DNA of 11,355 bases from Flavobacterium sp. (GTDB lineage Bacteria > Bacteroidota > Bacteroidia > Flavobacteriales > Flavobacteriaceae). The stretch spans positions 1 to 11,355 of the forward strand of contig JASLGC010000309.1 in the NCBI GenBank assembly GCA_030150335.1. Direction: 5' to 3'. The first letter of the stretch is position 1. Each line of letters starts with the position of its first letter. The position numbers and the translations under genes were made by a program. The notes below the pieces were generated by a model. The model made no database searches. It was not told the origin of the DNA and saw only the letters and a list, made by a program, of their open reading frames with translations. Below are positions 1-7,615 of this stretch, one piece after another.

Positions 1-4
1 TACT

Positions 5-12
5 TAAATTTG
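5..12 (+). promoter_or_regulatory. Putative Bacteroidota -7 promoter element for ostA-like gene
   Basis: The bases TAAATTTG match the Bacteroidota housekeeping -7 consensus TAnnTTTG exactly. The partner -33 element would lie left of the window and cannot be checked. Transcription would begin about 6-8 bases downstream, leaving a leader of roughly 10 bases before the TTG start at 29. An 8-base match with four fixed T/G positions can arise by chance in A+T-rich DNA, so its position just ahead of a gene is the main support. Confidence 0.5.
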
Positions 13-28
13 ACAAAAATATATCGAC

Positions 29-1807
29 TTGAGAGCAATACATTATTCTGTAATTTTTATACTTTTCACGTTACTTAGTTTTAGTCAAGACAAAAAAAAA
101 ATCATCATACATCACGCTGATTATTCAGACATTAACCAACAAGTTTTGCCTGATGCGGTAATTCTGACTGGTAATATTTCTGCAGAACACGATGGGATGA
201 ATATGACTTGTAACAAAGCATACTACTTCGAAAAAGAAAACTACTTAAAACTTTTTGGTGATGTTCATATTGTCCAAGGGGATACCTTGACGATGAACAG
301 TAAATACGCTGAGTATAACGGTGCAAATGGTTTTGCTTATGCTCAAGGTGATGTATTACTGACTTCTCCTGATTCTACTATGGAAACAGATACGTTGAAG
401 TATGACCGTTTTCAAAACTTAGTGTTCTATGATTCTCATGCTGTTATTCACAACAAAGGGAGCGTATTAGAAAGTCAACGTGGTAAATATTATACTGAAG
501 AAAAGAAATTCCAATTCTTTACAGCTGTTACAATTACTTCTGAACAAGGGACGGTGGTTAAATCTAATCACTTAGACTTTTATGAAGTTCCTGAACATGC
601 ATATGTATTTGGTCCTTCTACTGTAACAAATAAAGAGGATTATATCTATACTGAAAATGGTTTCTACGATGTGAGAAGCGATATTGGTAAAATGGTAAAG
701 AACTCATATATCTGGTATGACCAACGAAAAATAGCAGGTGATTCTATTTACTATGCAAAACAACAAGATTTTGCTTCTGCTACGAATAACGTGGTTATCA
801 CAGATACGATTAACAAAGCGAAGATTACGGGGCATTATGCTGAATTGTACAAAGCTCAAGACTCAATGTACGTGACTAAAAAAGCATTGGTGAGTATGAA
901 ATCGCAAGAGGGGGATTCTGTGTATATGCACGCTCCTCGTATTTTATTGACAGGAAAAGATAAAGAAAGAGTAATTCGCGCTTATAAAGATGCGCGTATT
1001 TTTAGAGATAGTATGAGTGGTAAAGCTGACTCTATTCACTGGAGTGAAAAAGTTGGACTGACACAAATGATCGGGAAACCTGTATTGTGGAATGGTGAAA
1101 CGCAATTAACTGGACGTTTAATTCACATGCTTAGTAATATGGAAACTGAGCAAATGGATTCATTAAAGGTAATTGACAATGCCTTTGCAATACAAAAAGA
1201 TACACTGGGTACTGGGTATAATCAACTAAAAGGTGTTAACTTATATGGTAAGTTCAAAGAGAATAAACTTTCTGAACTTGATTTGATTAAGAATGCCGAG
1301 ATGATATACTATATGTATAATGACAAGGATGAATTAGTAGGAATTGACAAAGGGATTTGTAGTCATATCAACGTGACTTTTGAAGATGGTAAAATTGCCA
1401 CTGCTACAAAGTTTGTAGCACCTTCAAGTGATTTATATCCTGATGCGCTATTGCCTAAAAACGCAAGATTATTAAGAGATTTCCTTTGGAGAGGAGATGA
1501 AAAAATAAATTCTTTAGAGGATATTTTCACTAAAGAAGAACTCTTGAATGAGAAGAATACGGAAGAAGAAAGAGAGCAGAAAAAATTGGAGTTTGATAAG
1601 CCGTTAGAGATTCAACCGGAAACAGTTCCTACTCCTACCCCTTCTTCTCAACCAAAAACGCAAGAGAAGAAAGTAGAAAAGAAAAAAGAAGAACGAGTGC
1701 CTACTCCTCTTCAAATTCAAAACAAACCAATCCCTGCAAACTTGTCTATCCAAAAAGAAGATAAAGTGCAGAAGATTACAAAACAGAATATAAAGGAATC
1801 AAAATAA
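29..1807 (+). CDS. OstA/LptA-like outer-membrane biogenesis protein, exported
   Basis: This is a 592-residue exported protein of the OstA-like (LptA/LptD N-terminal, organic solvent tolerance) type common in Bacteroidota. Residues 1-19 form a signal peptide: a short basic start, a hydrophobic core (VIFILFTLL) and a likely cut after SFS-19. Residues 27-480 are rich in alternating beta-strand patterns with repeated G-D-V/L and A-x-Y motifs, as in the OstA jellyroll. Residues 510-592 are a charged Lys/Glu tail with PTPTP stretches, probably disordered. The family bridges the periplasm in lipopolysaccharide transport; that role is inferred here. It starts at TTG: an in-frame TGA lies at 11-13, and the next in-frame ATG (residue 57) would remove the signal peptide. 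Its stop overlaps the next start by one base. A run of ten A lies just after the signal peptide. Confidence 0.85.
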   Translation: MRAIHYSVIFILFTLLSFSQDKKKIIIHHADYSDINQQVLPDAVILTGNISAEHDGMNMTCNKAYYFEKENYLKLFGDVHIVQGDTLTMNSKYAEYNGANGFAYAQGDVLLTSPDSTMETDTLKYDRFQNLVFYDSHAVIHNKGSVLESQRGKYYTEEKKFQFFTAVTITSEQGTVVKSNHLDFYEVPEHAYVFGPSTVTNKEDYIYTENGFYDVRSDIGKMVKNSYIWYDQRKIAGDSIYYAKQQDFASATNNVVITDTINKAKITGHYAELYKAQDSMYVTKKALVSMKSQEGDSVYMHAPRILLTGKDKERVIRAYKDARIFRDSMSGKADSIHWSEKVGLTQMIGKPVLWNGETQLTGRLIHMLSNMETEQMDSLKVIDNAFAIQKDTLGTGYNQLKGVNLYGKFKENKLSELDLIKNAEMIYYMYNDKDELVGIDKGICSHINVTFEDGKIATATKFVAPSSDLYPDALLPKNARLLRDFLWRGDEKINSLEDIFTKEELLNEKNTEEEREQKKLEFDKPLEIQPETVPTPTPSSQPKTQEKKVEKKKEERVPTPLQIQNKPIPANLSIQKEDKVQKITKQNIKESK

Positions 1808-3000
1808 TGAAAGAGGATTTTTTTAAATACCAAGCTCAGACATCACCGAATCCTTTGGCTATGCAAGTGTCATACGCAAAAGGTTCGTATATATACGATA
1901 TTAACAATAAAGCCTATTTAGACTTTGTAGCAGGTGTATCTGCTTGTACACTTGGTCATCAACACCCAAGAGTAAACCAAGCAATTAAAGACCAATTGGA
2001 CAAATACTCTCACGTAATGGTTTATGGTGAGTATATCCAAGATCCTGCTGTAGAGTTTTGTAGAATATTAGCAGAGAATATTCCTGCGCCATTAAACAAA
2101 ACATACTTAGTAAATTCAGGTACTGAAGCTACTGAGGGAGCTTTAAAACTTGCAAAAAGAGTAACTGGTAGAAGCCAACTTATCTCTTGTTTTAATGCCT
2201 ACCACGGAAATACAATGGGATCAATGAGCGTTATGGGATTTGAAGAACGCAAACGCGCCTTCCGTCCCCTATTGCCAGACGTTGATTTCATCCACTTTAA
2301 CTGTGTGGAAGATTTACAAAAAATCACGACTAAAACTGCAGGTATTATTCTTGAGACAATTCAAGGTGGTGCTGGTTTTGTTGAGCCATTTGACGGTTTC
2401 TTAACGAAGGTAAAAAAGCGTTGTGAAGAAGTTGGTGCTTTGATGATTGTTGATGAGATTCAACCTGGTTTTGGTAGAACGGGTAAATTATTCGGTTTCC
2501 AAAACTACGATGTTGTTCCTGATGTAATCGTGATGGGTAAAGGTATGGGAGGTGGAATGCCTGTTGGTGCTTTTACTGCAAGTGATGAACACATGGATAT
2601 GTTGTATGACAATCCTAAGTTTGGTCACATCACTACTTTTGGTGGACACCCTGTGATTGCTGCGGCATCGTTGGCTACATTAAAAGAATTAGTAGAAACA
2701 GACATCATGGCTCAAACTCTTGAAAAAGAGAAGTTGTTTAGAGAATTGTTAGTTCACCCATTAATCACAGAGATTAGAGGACGCGGACTAATGATTGCTC
2801 CAATGACATTAAGCGCAGATATTACAAATCGCGTGATTATGAAATGTCAAGAAAAAGGATTGATCTTATTCTGGTTGTTATTTGAAGGAAAAGCAATACG
2901 TATTACTCCTCCATTAACAGTATCAGAAGACGAAATAAAAGAAGGATGTGCTATAATTATTGAAGCACTGAATGAAGTACAAAAAGAATTAGGACTTTAA
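1807..3000 (+). CDS. Class III PLP-dependent aminotransferase
   Basis: This 397-residue protein is a full-length fold-type I, class III aminotransferase of the acetylornithine/ornithine aminotransferase group. Visible landmarks are the phosphate-binding NSGTEAT (residues 103-109), the aromatic-His-Gly of AYHGN (131-135), E183, VDEIQ with the PLP-pyridine Asp at D216, and GFGRTGKLFGF (221-231). The Schiff-base lysine is K245 in VIVMGKGMGGGMPVG, and RITPPL (365-370) carries the substrate-carboxylate Arg. The family moves an amino group from an omega- or alpha-amine to 2-oxoglutarate in the cytoplasm. Substrate cannot be read from the sequence, and no arginine-pathway gene is nearby, so argD is not assigned. 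Its ATG overlaps the last base of the ostA-like stop (TAATG), which suggests translational coupling. The next gene begins 28 bases downstream with no terminator between. Confidence 0.9.
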   Translation: MKEDFFKYQAQTSPNPLAMQVSYAKGSYIYDINNKAYLDFVAGVSACTLGHQHPRVNQAIKDQLDKYSHVMVYGEYIQDPAVEFCRILAENIPAPLNKTYLVNSGTEATEGALKLAKRVTGRSQLISCFNAYHGNTMGSMSVMGFEERKRAFRPLLPDVDFIHFNCVEDLQKITTKTAGIILETIQGGAGFVEPFDGFLTKVKKRCEEVGALMIVDEIQPGFGRTGKLFGFQNYDVVPDVIVMGKGMGGGMPVGAFTASDEHMDMLYDNPKFGHITTFGGHPVIAAASLATLKELVETDIMAQTLEKEKLFRELLVHPLITEIRGRGLMIAPMTLSADITNRVIMKCQEKGLILFWLLFEGKAIRITPPLTVSEDEIKEGCAIIIEALNEVQKELGL

Positions 3001-3028
3001 TTTCTAATTTACAAACACATATTATTAT

Positions 3029-4426
3029 ATGCATTTAGATAACGACGAAGAAGAAAATAAATTATCTCTTTCTCGTTTTGAGTCAATGCTTAAAACCAAC
3101 AAGGTTTTATTTTTTGACTCTGAAGAATTTGAGAACATCATTTTGCATTATCTCGATTCCGGGAAATTGAATTTAGCAAAAAAGGCTCTTAAATTAGGAT
3201 TAGAGCAACACCCTAACTCTATTGGTTTGAAATTGGTGGAGGTTGAATTATTGATATTTCAGAATAAACTTGAAGCAGCTGATAGACTGCTAAATGAAAT
3301 TGAAACGATAGATCCTCAGAACGAAGAGGTATTTATCCAACGTGCTACGGTTTATTCTAAAAAAGGAAAACACCTGGAGGCTATTGAAGCATTAACAAAG
3401 GCTTTGGCGCTTACAGAAGATTTGGCGGATGTTTATTCTCTATTGGGAATGGAATATCTTCTTGTAGATGATATTGCAAAAGCAAAAGAAAACTTTGTAT
3501 TGTGTTTAGAGCACGACGAAGAAGATCAGTCTGCTTTATACAATGTTGTGTACTGTTTTGACTTTTTAAGTGAAAACGAAGAGGCAATTACGTTCTTAAC
3601 AAGTTTTATTGACAGAAACCCTTATAGTGAAATCGCTTGGCACCAATTGGGAAGACAGTATTTCACGATCAAGAATTACAAAAAAGCGGAATGGGCATTT
3701 GACTATGCGACGTTGATTGATGAGGAATTCGTTGGCGCATACTTAGAGAAAGGGAAAACGCTTGAGAAGCTCGATAAATTTGAAGAGGCGATTACCAATT
3801 ATATGGTAACCTTGGAATTAGATGATGCTACTTCTTTTGTATTAATGCGTATTGGAGCTTGTTATGAAAAATTGAACAACTACACACAGGCATATCAATT
3901 TTACAAGAGATCTGTACACGAAGATCCTATGCTTGACAAAGGTTGGATTGCATTGACTGATTTGTGTATTTTGGAAGAAAACTACGAAAAAGCGTTGTTC
4001 TACGTTCAAAAGGCAATTCAGATTGATGAGTTTAACGAGAGATATTGGATTCGCTATGCAGTGTTGAACAAAAGTTTATTTAATTTTTCAGAAGCTGAAC
4101 GCGGATATAAAATTGCAGCTGAACTTGGAAACTACATTGTAGAGAATTGGACTGGATGGGCTGATGTATTGTACCTTTTAGGAGATTATGAAACATCGAT
4201 TCAGAAGTTGTTACAAATAGCAGACTTTCATCCTGAAGAAGCAGACATTGACTATAGATTAGCAGTTGTTTACTTTACAATTCACGACATTGACAAGGGA
4301 ACAGAGTATTTAACTACTGCCCTTACAAAAGATTTTGAAAAAAGAACAATTATACAAACCTACTTCCCTACGCAATGGGAAAACCCAATTGTTCAAAATA
4401 TAATCAAGAAATTTGAAACTAATTAA
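3029..4426 (+). CDS. Cytoplasmic tetratricopeptide-repeat protein (about 12 TPRs)
   Basis: This 465-residue protein consists almost entirely of TPRs. From about residue 31 to 434 it can be cut every 34 residues with little or no slippage, for example at 133, 167, 201, 235, 269, 303, 337, 371 and 405. Most units show the usual pattern of a Trp/Leu/Ile at position 4, small residues at 8 and 20, and a Pro or Asp near the end (such as HEDP, RNP, FHPEE). There is no signal peptide or membrane segment and the N-terminus is very acidic (DNDEEEN), so it is probably a soluble cytoplasmic protein-protein interaction scaffold. Its partner is unknown. The 28-base gap from the aminotransferase gene contains no terminator or convincing promoter, so it is likely the third gene of that operon. 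A perfect terminator overlaps its stop codon. Confidence 0.85.
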   Translation: MHLDNDEEENKLSLSRFESMLKTNKVLFFDSEEFENIILHYLDSGKLNLAKKALKLGLEQHPNSIGLKLVEVELLIFQNKLEAADRLLNEIETIDPQNEEVFIQRATVYSKKGKHLEAIEALTKALALTEDLADVYSLLGMEYLLVDDIAKAKENFVLCLEHDEEDQSALYNVVYCFDFLSENEEAITFLTSFIDRNPYSEIAWHQLGRQYFTIKNYKKAEWAFDYATLIDEEFVGAYLEKGKTLEKLDKFEEAITNYMVTLELDDATSFVLMRIGACYEKLNNYTQAYQFYKRSVHEDPMLDKGWIALTDLCILEENYEKALFYVQKAIQIDEFNERYWIRYAVLNKSLFNFSEAERGYKIAAELGNYIVENWTGWADVLYLLGDYETSIQKLLQIADFHPEEADIDYRLAVVYFTIHDIDKGTEYLTTALTKDFEKRTIIQTYFPTQWENPIVQNIIKKFETN

Positions 4427-4452
4427 GCTATTCTTTTGAATAGCTTTTTTTT
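4425..4452 (+). terminator. Rho-independent terminator after the TPR gene
   Basis: AAGCTATTC (4425-4433) pairs perfectly with GAATAGCTT (4438-4446) around a TTTT loop, giving a 9-bp stem followed by more T to 4452. The stem begins inside the TAA stop of the upstream gene. It marks the end of the three-gene cluster that begins at position 29. Confidence 0.85.
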
Positions 4453-4462
4453 CTTATATTCA
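4435..4462 (+). promoter_or_regulatory. Weak candidate promoter for aroE
   Basis: TTTG (4435-4438) and TATATTCA (4455-4462) are 16 bases apart. They resemble the Bacteroidota -33 TTTG and -7 TAnnTTTG elements, but the -7 half differs at two conserved positions. The -33 half would lie inside the terminator hairpin, and the leader to aroE would be about 55 bases. The terminator just upstream means aroE needs some promoter in this gap; this is the best match I found and it is not strong. Confidence 0.3.
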
Positions 4463-4523
4463 TACTCGAATTTCAAGGGGTGCTTTACTACGGCAAACCT
4501 ACATTTTAAAACCACTAACTACT

Positions 4524-5276
4524 ATGACAAAACGCTATGGATTAATTGGAAAGAATATCGACTATTCTTTCTCAAGAACATACTTTGCAGATAAATTTGA
4601 CAAAAAAAAAGACAATAAAAGTACTTACGTAAACTTCGATATTCAACAGATAAGCGAGTTTTCTGAACTATTATCTACTCATGATGATATTAGAGGCTTG
4701 AATGTTACTATTCCTTACAAACAATCTATCATCCCATATTTAGATAGCCTAAGCAAGAAGGCGAAAAAGATTGGTGCTGTAAATACAATTCAGATTACTA
4801 AAAAGGGCAAATTAAAAGGATATAATACTGATTGGTATGGTTTTTATCATTCACTTAAACCATTACTAAAATACAGCCATAAAAGAGCGCTTATTCTTGG
4901 TACTGGTGGTGCGAGTAGAGCAATTGAATATGCGTTAAATAAATTGGGAATAAAATACCAGTTTGTAAGTAGAACAGCGAGTGAAGATAGCCTAACTTAT
5001 CAAGACTTAAATCAAGAGATCCTAAGCAATCATACGATTATTATTAATACTACACCCGTGGGCACATTTCCTAATGTTGACCAACATCCAGAGGTTCCGA
5101 TGGAATATATTACTTCAAAACACATTGTTTATGATTTAATCTATAATCCAGAAGAAACGACATTAATGAAACTGGCGAAAGAAAAAGGTGCAACTGTTAA
5201 AAATGGCTATGAAATGTTAGTGTTACAAGCAGAAAAAGCATATAAAATCTGGAATAGACCATTTTCTAGAGATTAG
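4524..5276 (+). CDS. aroE: Shikimate dehydrogenase (NADP+)
   Basis: This enzyme reduces 3-dehydroshikimate to shikimate with NADPH in the aromatic amino-acid pathway. The 250 residues carry the family signature: shikimate-binding serines S15 and S17 in DYSFS, NVTIPYK (60-66) with catalytic K66, AVNT (85-88), and NTD (101-103) with catalytic D103. Cofactor-binding parts are the Rossmann loop GTGGASRA (126-133), the SRT segment (149-151) that contacts the NADP 2'-phosphate, and the late NG-YEML-Q-A block (227-236). Numbering runs one ahead of E. coli AroE (S14, S16, K65, D102). The first loop reads NIDYSFS and lacks the usual Pro and His of G-x-P-x-x-H-S; I believe this is common in flavobacterial forms. 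At 250 residues it is about 20 shorter than the E. coli enzyme. A nine-A run (4602-4610) lies inside the gene. It stands alone between a terminator and the DUF349 gene. Confidence 0.95.
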   Translation: MTKRYGLIGKNIDYSFSRTYFADKFDKKKDNKSTYVNFDIQQISEFSELLSTHDDIRGLNVTIPYKQSIIPYLDSLSKKAKKIGAVNTIQITKKGKLKGYNTDWYGFYHSLKPLLKYSHKRALILGTGGASRAIEYALNKLGIKYQFVSRTASEDSLTYQDLNQEILSNHTIIINTTPVGTFPNVDQHPEVPMEYITSKHIVYDLIYNPEETTLMKLAKEKGATVKNGYEMLVLQAEKAYKIWNRPFSRD

Positions 5277-5339
5277 TATTAGTATAAAAACCACTATTAA
5301 TCTTATAGTAAAAAAACGTTATTATTCATTTTTTTTTAT

Positions 5340-5347
5340 TAAATTTG
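5340..5347 (+). promoter_or_regulatory. Putative Bacteroidota -7 promoter element for the DUF349 gene
   Basis: TAAATTTG matches TAnnTTTG exactly and is the same octamer seen at 5-12. It follows a nine-T run (5329-5337) in the gap between aroE and the DUF349 gene, giving a leader of about 50 bases. No good TTTG -33 partner is visible at the usual spacing, which lowers confidence. The gap after aroE has no convincing terminator, so read-through from aroE is also possible. Confidence 0.5.
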
Positions 5348-5405
5348 AGAAGGTGCCGTATTTATCGCACTTTATATTTATTGTTTAACTAAAGAGTTTT
5401 CACAA

Positions 5406-7301
5406 ATGTTAGAACAAAAGAATGATAACCTGCAGGAGCAAGCAGATGGACAAAAACCGGAATCAAATTCAAGTATGGTTGTCCCAACTGATAAAGATAA
5501 AGCTCTTGATTCCATCAACGCTTCTAATGCTGAAGAAGGAGAAGATTTAGCTTTACACGAGGAAGTGAACATCCCAACGATTGATTACGAAAAGTTGGAT
5601 ATGGAAAAGCTAACGGAAGAACTTCACAAACTTATCAAGCATAATAAAGTTACCGCTATTAAAGATGTTGTTGAAGAAATCAAAAAAGAGTTCTTACGCA
5701 AATACAACGAATTAGCAGATGCTAAAAAAGAAACTTTCTTAGAGGAGAATCCAGATGCTTCAGAAGCTGATTTTGATTACCACTTACCTATTAAGTTGGA
5801 ATTTGACAAACAGTATGATGAGTTTAGAACGTTGAAAAACGCATACTATAAGCAATTACAGAATAACTTAAATACAAATCTGGAAAAACGCTTGGATATT
5901 ATTGAGAAACTAAAACAATTAGTGGACAATAGTGAGCAAGGTACAGATTCGCTAAAACAATTAGCAGAACTTAAAGAAGAGTGGAAAGATGCTGGGGCTA
6001 TCCCAAAAGACAAGTATAACCACGTTTGGAATAACTACCACTTCCACATTGAAAGATTCTACGATCAACTTCACTTAGATAGAGAATCAAGAGATTTAGA
6101 CTTTAAATACAACCTTGAACAAAAACAAAAACTAATCGCAAGAGCACAAGAGTTATTATCTGCTCATGATGTTATTAAAGCGTTTAGAGAACTTCAAACA
6201 CTTCACCGTATTTGGAAAGAAGAGATTGGTCCGGTTGATAGAGAAATAAGAGAGCAAATCTGGGAACAGTTTAGCGATATTACAAAACAACTACATGATA
6301 AAAGAGAACTTCTTTTTGATCAATTACGCGTAGTTGAGAAAGAAAACTTAACCTTAAAAGTTGCTATTATTAGTGAAATAGACAAATTGTCTAAACAAAA
6401 AATCACTAATCACAATGTATGGCAAAAGGAAATTAAGCGAGTTGAGGAATTAAGACAACGCTTCTTCTCTATTGGTAAAGTACCTGTTGAGAATAATGAG
6501 GCTGTTTGGGACTTATTTAAACTTGCGACAAGAAACTTTAATAGCAGTAAAAATGCTTTCTATAAAGAGCTTAAAAAAGACCAACAGGAAAATTACGCTA
6601 AGAAAGTTGCTTTAATTACAAAAGCTCAAGAATTAAAAGATAGTGAGGACTTCGATAGAGTTACTCCTATTATGAAGAAAATACAAGATGATTGGAAATT
6701 AATTGGTCATGTACCACGCAAACATTCTGATCAATTGTGGAAAGAATTTAAAGACGCTTGTAACTATTACTTCGATCGTTTACACACGATTAAGAATAGT
6801 GAGATTCAAGAAGAACAAGAAATTTACAATAGAAAGAAAGAATATTTAGACTTAATGAAAGGCTTTCAATTATCAGGAGATCACAAAACTGATTTAGCTG
6901 AGATTAAAAACCACATTAACAACTGGAAAAGCCTTGGACGTGTAGCTCAAAACAAGCGTTTCATTGAAGGTAAATTCAATAAGATTTTAGATGTTCTATT
7001 TGATAAATTGAGCTTGAGTAAACGTGAAACAGAGGCTGTTAAATTTAATAATCGTTTGGAATCACTACTTGAGTCTAACGACAAGAGAAGACTTCAGAAT
7101 GAAGCTACTTTTATCCACAGAAAAATAGATGAGATTCACTCTAATATCTTGCAACTGGAAAATAACTTAGCTTATATTCAAAATCCTACGAATGACAATC
7201 CATTTGTAAGAGAAGTTTACAAAAACATTGAAAAGCATAGAGATGATTTGAAAATCTGGGAAGATAAATTAAATCAAATCCGAAATATGGATAATGAATA
7301 A
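5406..7301 (+). CDS. DUF349 repeat protein, coiled-coil rich
   Basis: This 631-residue protein has five recognisable DUF349 units, each a helical block with a W-K-x-x-G-x-(I/V)-P core followed by an aromatic-rich helix. They lie near residues 181-245 (EEWKDAGAIP), 255-310 (RIWKEEIGPV), 336-395 (FFSIGKVP), 413-470 (DDWKLIGHVP) and 494-545 (NNWKSLGRVA). Residues 1-60 are acidic and low in complexity. Residues 61-175 and the C-terminal 545-631 are highly charged helix, probably coiled coil. There is no signal peptide or membrane segment, so it should be cytoplasmic. The family is widespread in Bacteroidota, but I know of no established biochemical role, and none is assigned. It follows aroE on the same strand after 129 bases and ends at a strong terminator whose region appears to have been duplicated downstream. 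Confidence 0.88.
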   Translation: MLEQKNDNLQEQADGQKPESNSSMVVPTDKDKALDSINASNAEEGEDLALHEEVNIPTIDYEKLDMEKLTEELHKLIKHNKVTAIKDVVEEIKKEFLRKYNELADAKKETFLEENPDASEADFDYHLPIKLEFDKQYDEFRTLKNAYYKQLQNNLNTNLEKRLDIIEKLKQLVDNSEQGTDSLKQLAELKEEWKDAGAIPKDKYNHVWNNYHFHIERFYDQLHLDRESRDLDFKYNLEQKQKLIARAQELLSAHDVIKAFRELQTLHRIWKEEIGPVDREIREQIWEQFSDITKQLHDKRELLFDQLRVVEKENLTLKVAIISEIDKLSKQKITNHNVWQKEIKRVEELRQRFFSIGKVPVENNEAVWDLFKLATRNFNSSKNAFYKELKKDQQENYAKKVALITKAQELKDSEDFDRVTPIMKKIQDDWKLIGHVPRKHSDQLWKEFKDACNYYFDRLHTIKNSEIQEEQEIYNRKKEYLDLMKGFQLSGDHKTDLAEIKNHINNWKSLGRVAQNKRFIEGKFNKILDVLFDKLSLSKRETEAVKFNNRLESLLESNDKRRLQNEATFIHRKIDEIHSNILQLENNLAYIQNPTNDNPFVREVYKNIEKHRDDLKIWEDKLNQIRNMDNE

Positions 7302-7304
7302 ATT

Positions 7305-7337
7305 ACAAAGGGAAGCTATATGCTTCCCTTTGTTTTT
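7305..7337 (+). terminator. Strong intrinsic terminator of the DUF349 gene
   Basis: ACAAAGGGAAGC (7305-7316) pairs perfectly with GCTTCCCTTTGT (7322-7333) across a TATAT loop. This gives a 12-bp stem ending in five T. It lies 3 bases after the DUF349 stop codon. Confidence 0.9.
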
Positions 7338-7417
7338 ATATGCAGCTCCAATCACTTAATAGCATTTAATTGATAGACGTTTTAAAACTCTAAAAATAAG
7401 ATTACTGAATACACAAT

Positions 7418-7449
7418 AAAGGGATGCTATATGCTTCCCTTTTCTTGTT
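7418..7449 (+). terminator. Second, related terminator-like hairpin
   Basis: AAAGGGATGC (7418-7427) pairs with GCTTCCCTTT (7433-7442) across the same TATAT loop as the first terminator. There is one internal T-T mismatch, and the T-rich tail TCTTGTT follows. It is the counterpart of 7305-7337 in the second repeat unit and could act as a back-up terminator. Confidence 0.6.
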
Positions 7450-7615
7450 ATTATCACCACGAATCATTAAGCAGTATAAAATATATAAACGTTTAAAAAA
7501 CTGAATAAATGAACTTAATCTTAATCTGAAAGAGGATTATTGAATACATAACAATGGGCAGCTACTTAACCTTTCTTCTTATAACTATCTGATTCACTAA
7601 AATAAAAAATTGCAT

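Larger units (their letters stand above)
7289..7615 (+). repeat. Three decaying tandem copies of a gene-tail plus terminator unit
   Basis: Three adjacent segments align to one another: unit 1 at about 7289-7399, unit 2 at 7400-7533 and unit 3 at 7534-7615. Each opens with a form of GGAT-A-(C/T)TGAATA, which in unit 1 is the last codons and stop of the DUF349 gene. An AAAGGG-GCTA-block follows. Over the first 37 bases from TGAATA, units 1 (from 7295) and 2 (from 7406) agree at 32 positions. They align again at AATCA-TTAA and at ACGTTT-TAAAA further on. Unit 3 is more diverged (CAATGGGCAGCTACTTAACC) and has lost the hairpin and the ACGTTT part. This pattern suggests an old tandem duplication of the 3' end. 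Confidence 0.6.

Noticed and set aside
1..78. A possible tail of an upstream plus-strand gene in frame 1, ending at TAG near 76-78
   Set aside because: Only 25 codons are visible, they overlap the ostA-like signal peptide and promoter element, and they show no family features.
132..326. A 64-codon minus-strand frame inside the OstA-like gene
   Set aside because: It is antisense to a clear gene, with no domain or promoter. Its composition fits a chance open frame.
1807..3000. Naming the aminotransferase argD
   Set aside because: The class III core is shared by several specificities, and neither the context nor any residue I can read fixes acetylornithine as substrate.
5271..5316. A possible terminator after aroE (GATTAGTA pairing with TATTAATC, and ACTAT/ATAGT)
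   Set aside because: The stems are short, A+T-only or contain wobble pairs, and an A run rather than a T run follows on the plus strand.
5378..5572. A 64-codon minus-strand frame over the DUF349 gene start
   Set aside because: It is Ser- and Cys-rich antisense to the acidic N-terminus, and it would run across the leader and start of the real gene.
7289..7615. Reading the repeated hairpins as a CRISPR array or an insertion-sequence remnant
   Set aside because: The units differ in length, are diverged over their whole extent, have no unique spacers, and show no transposase fragment or terminal inverted repeats.
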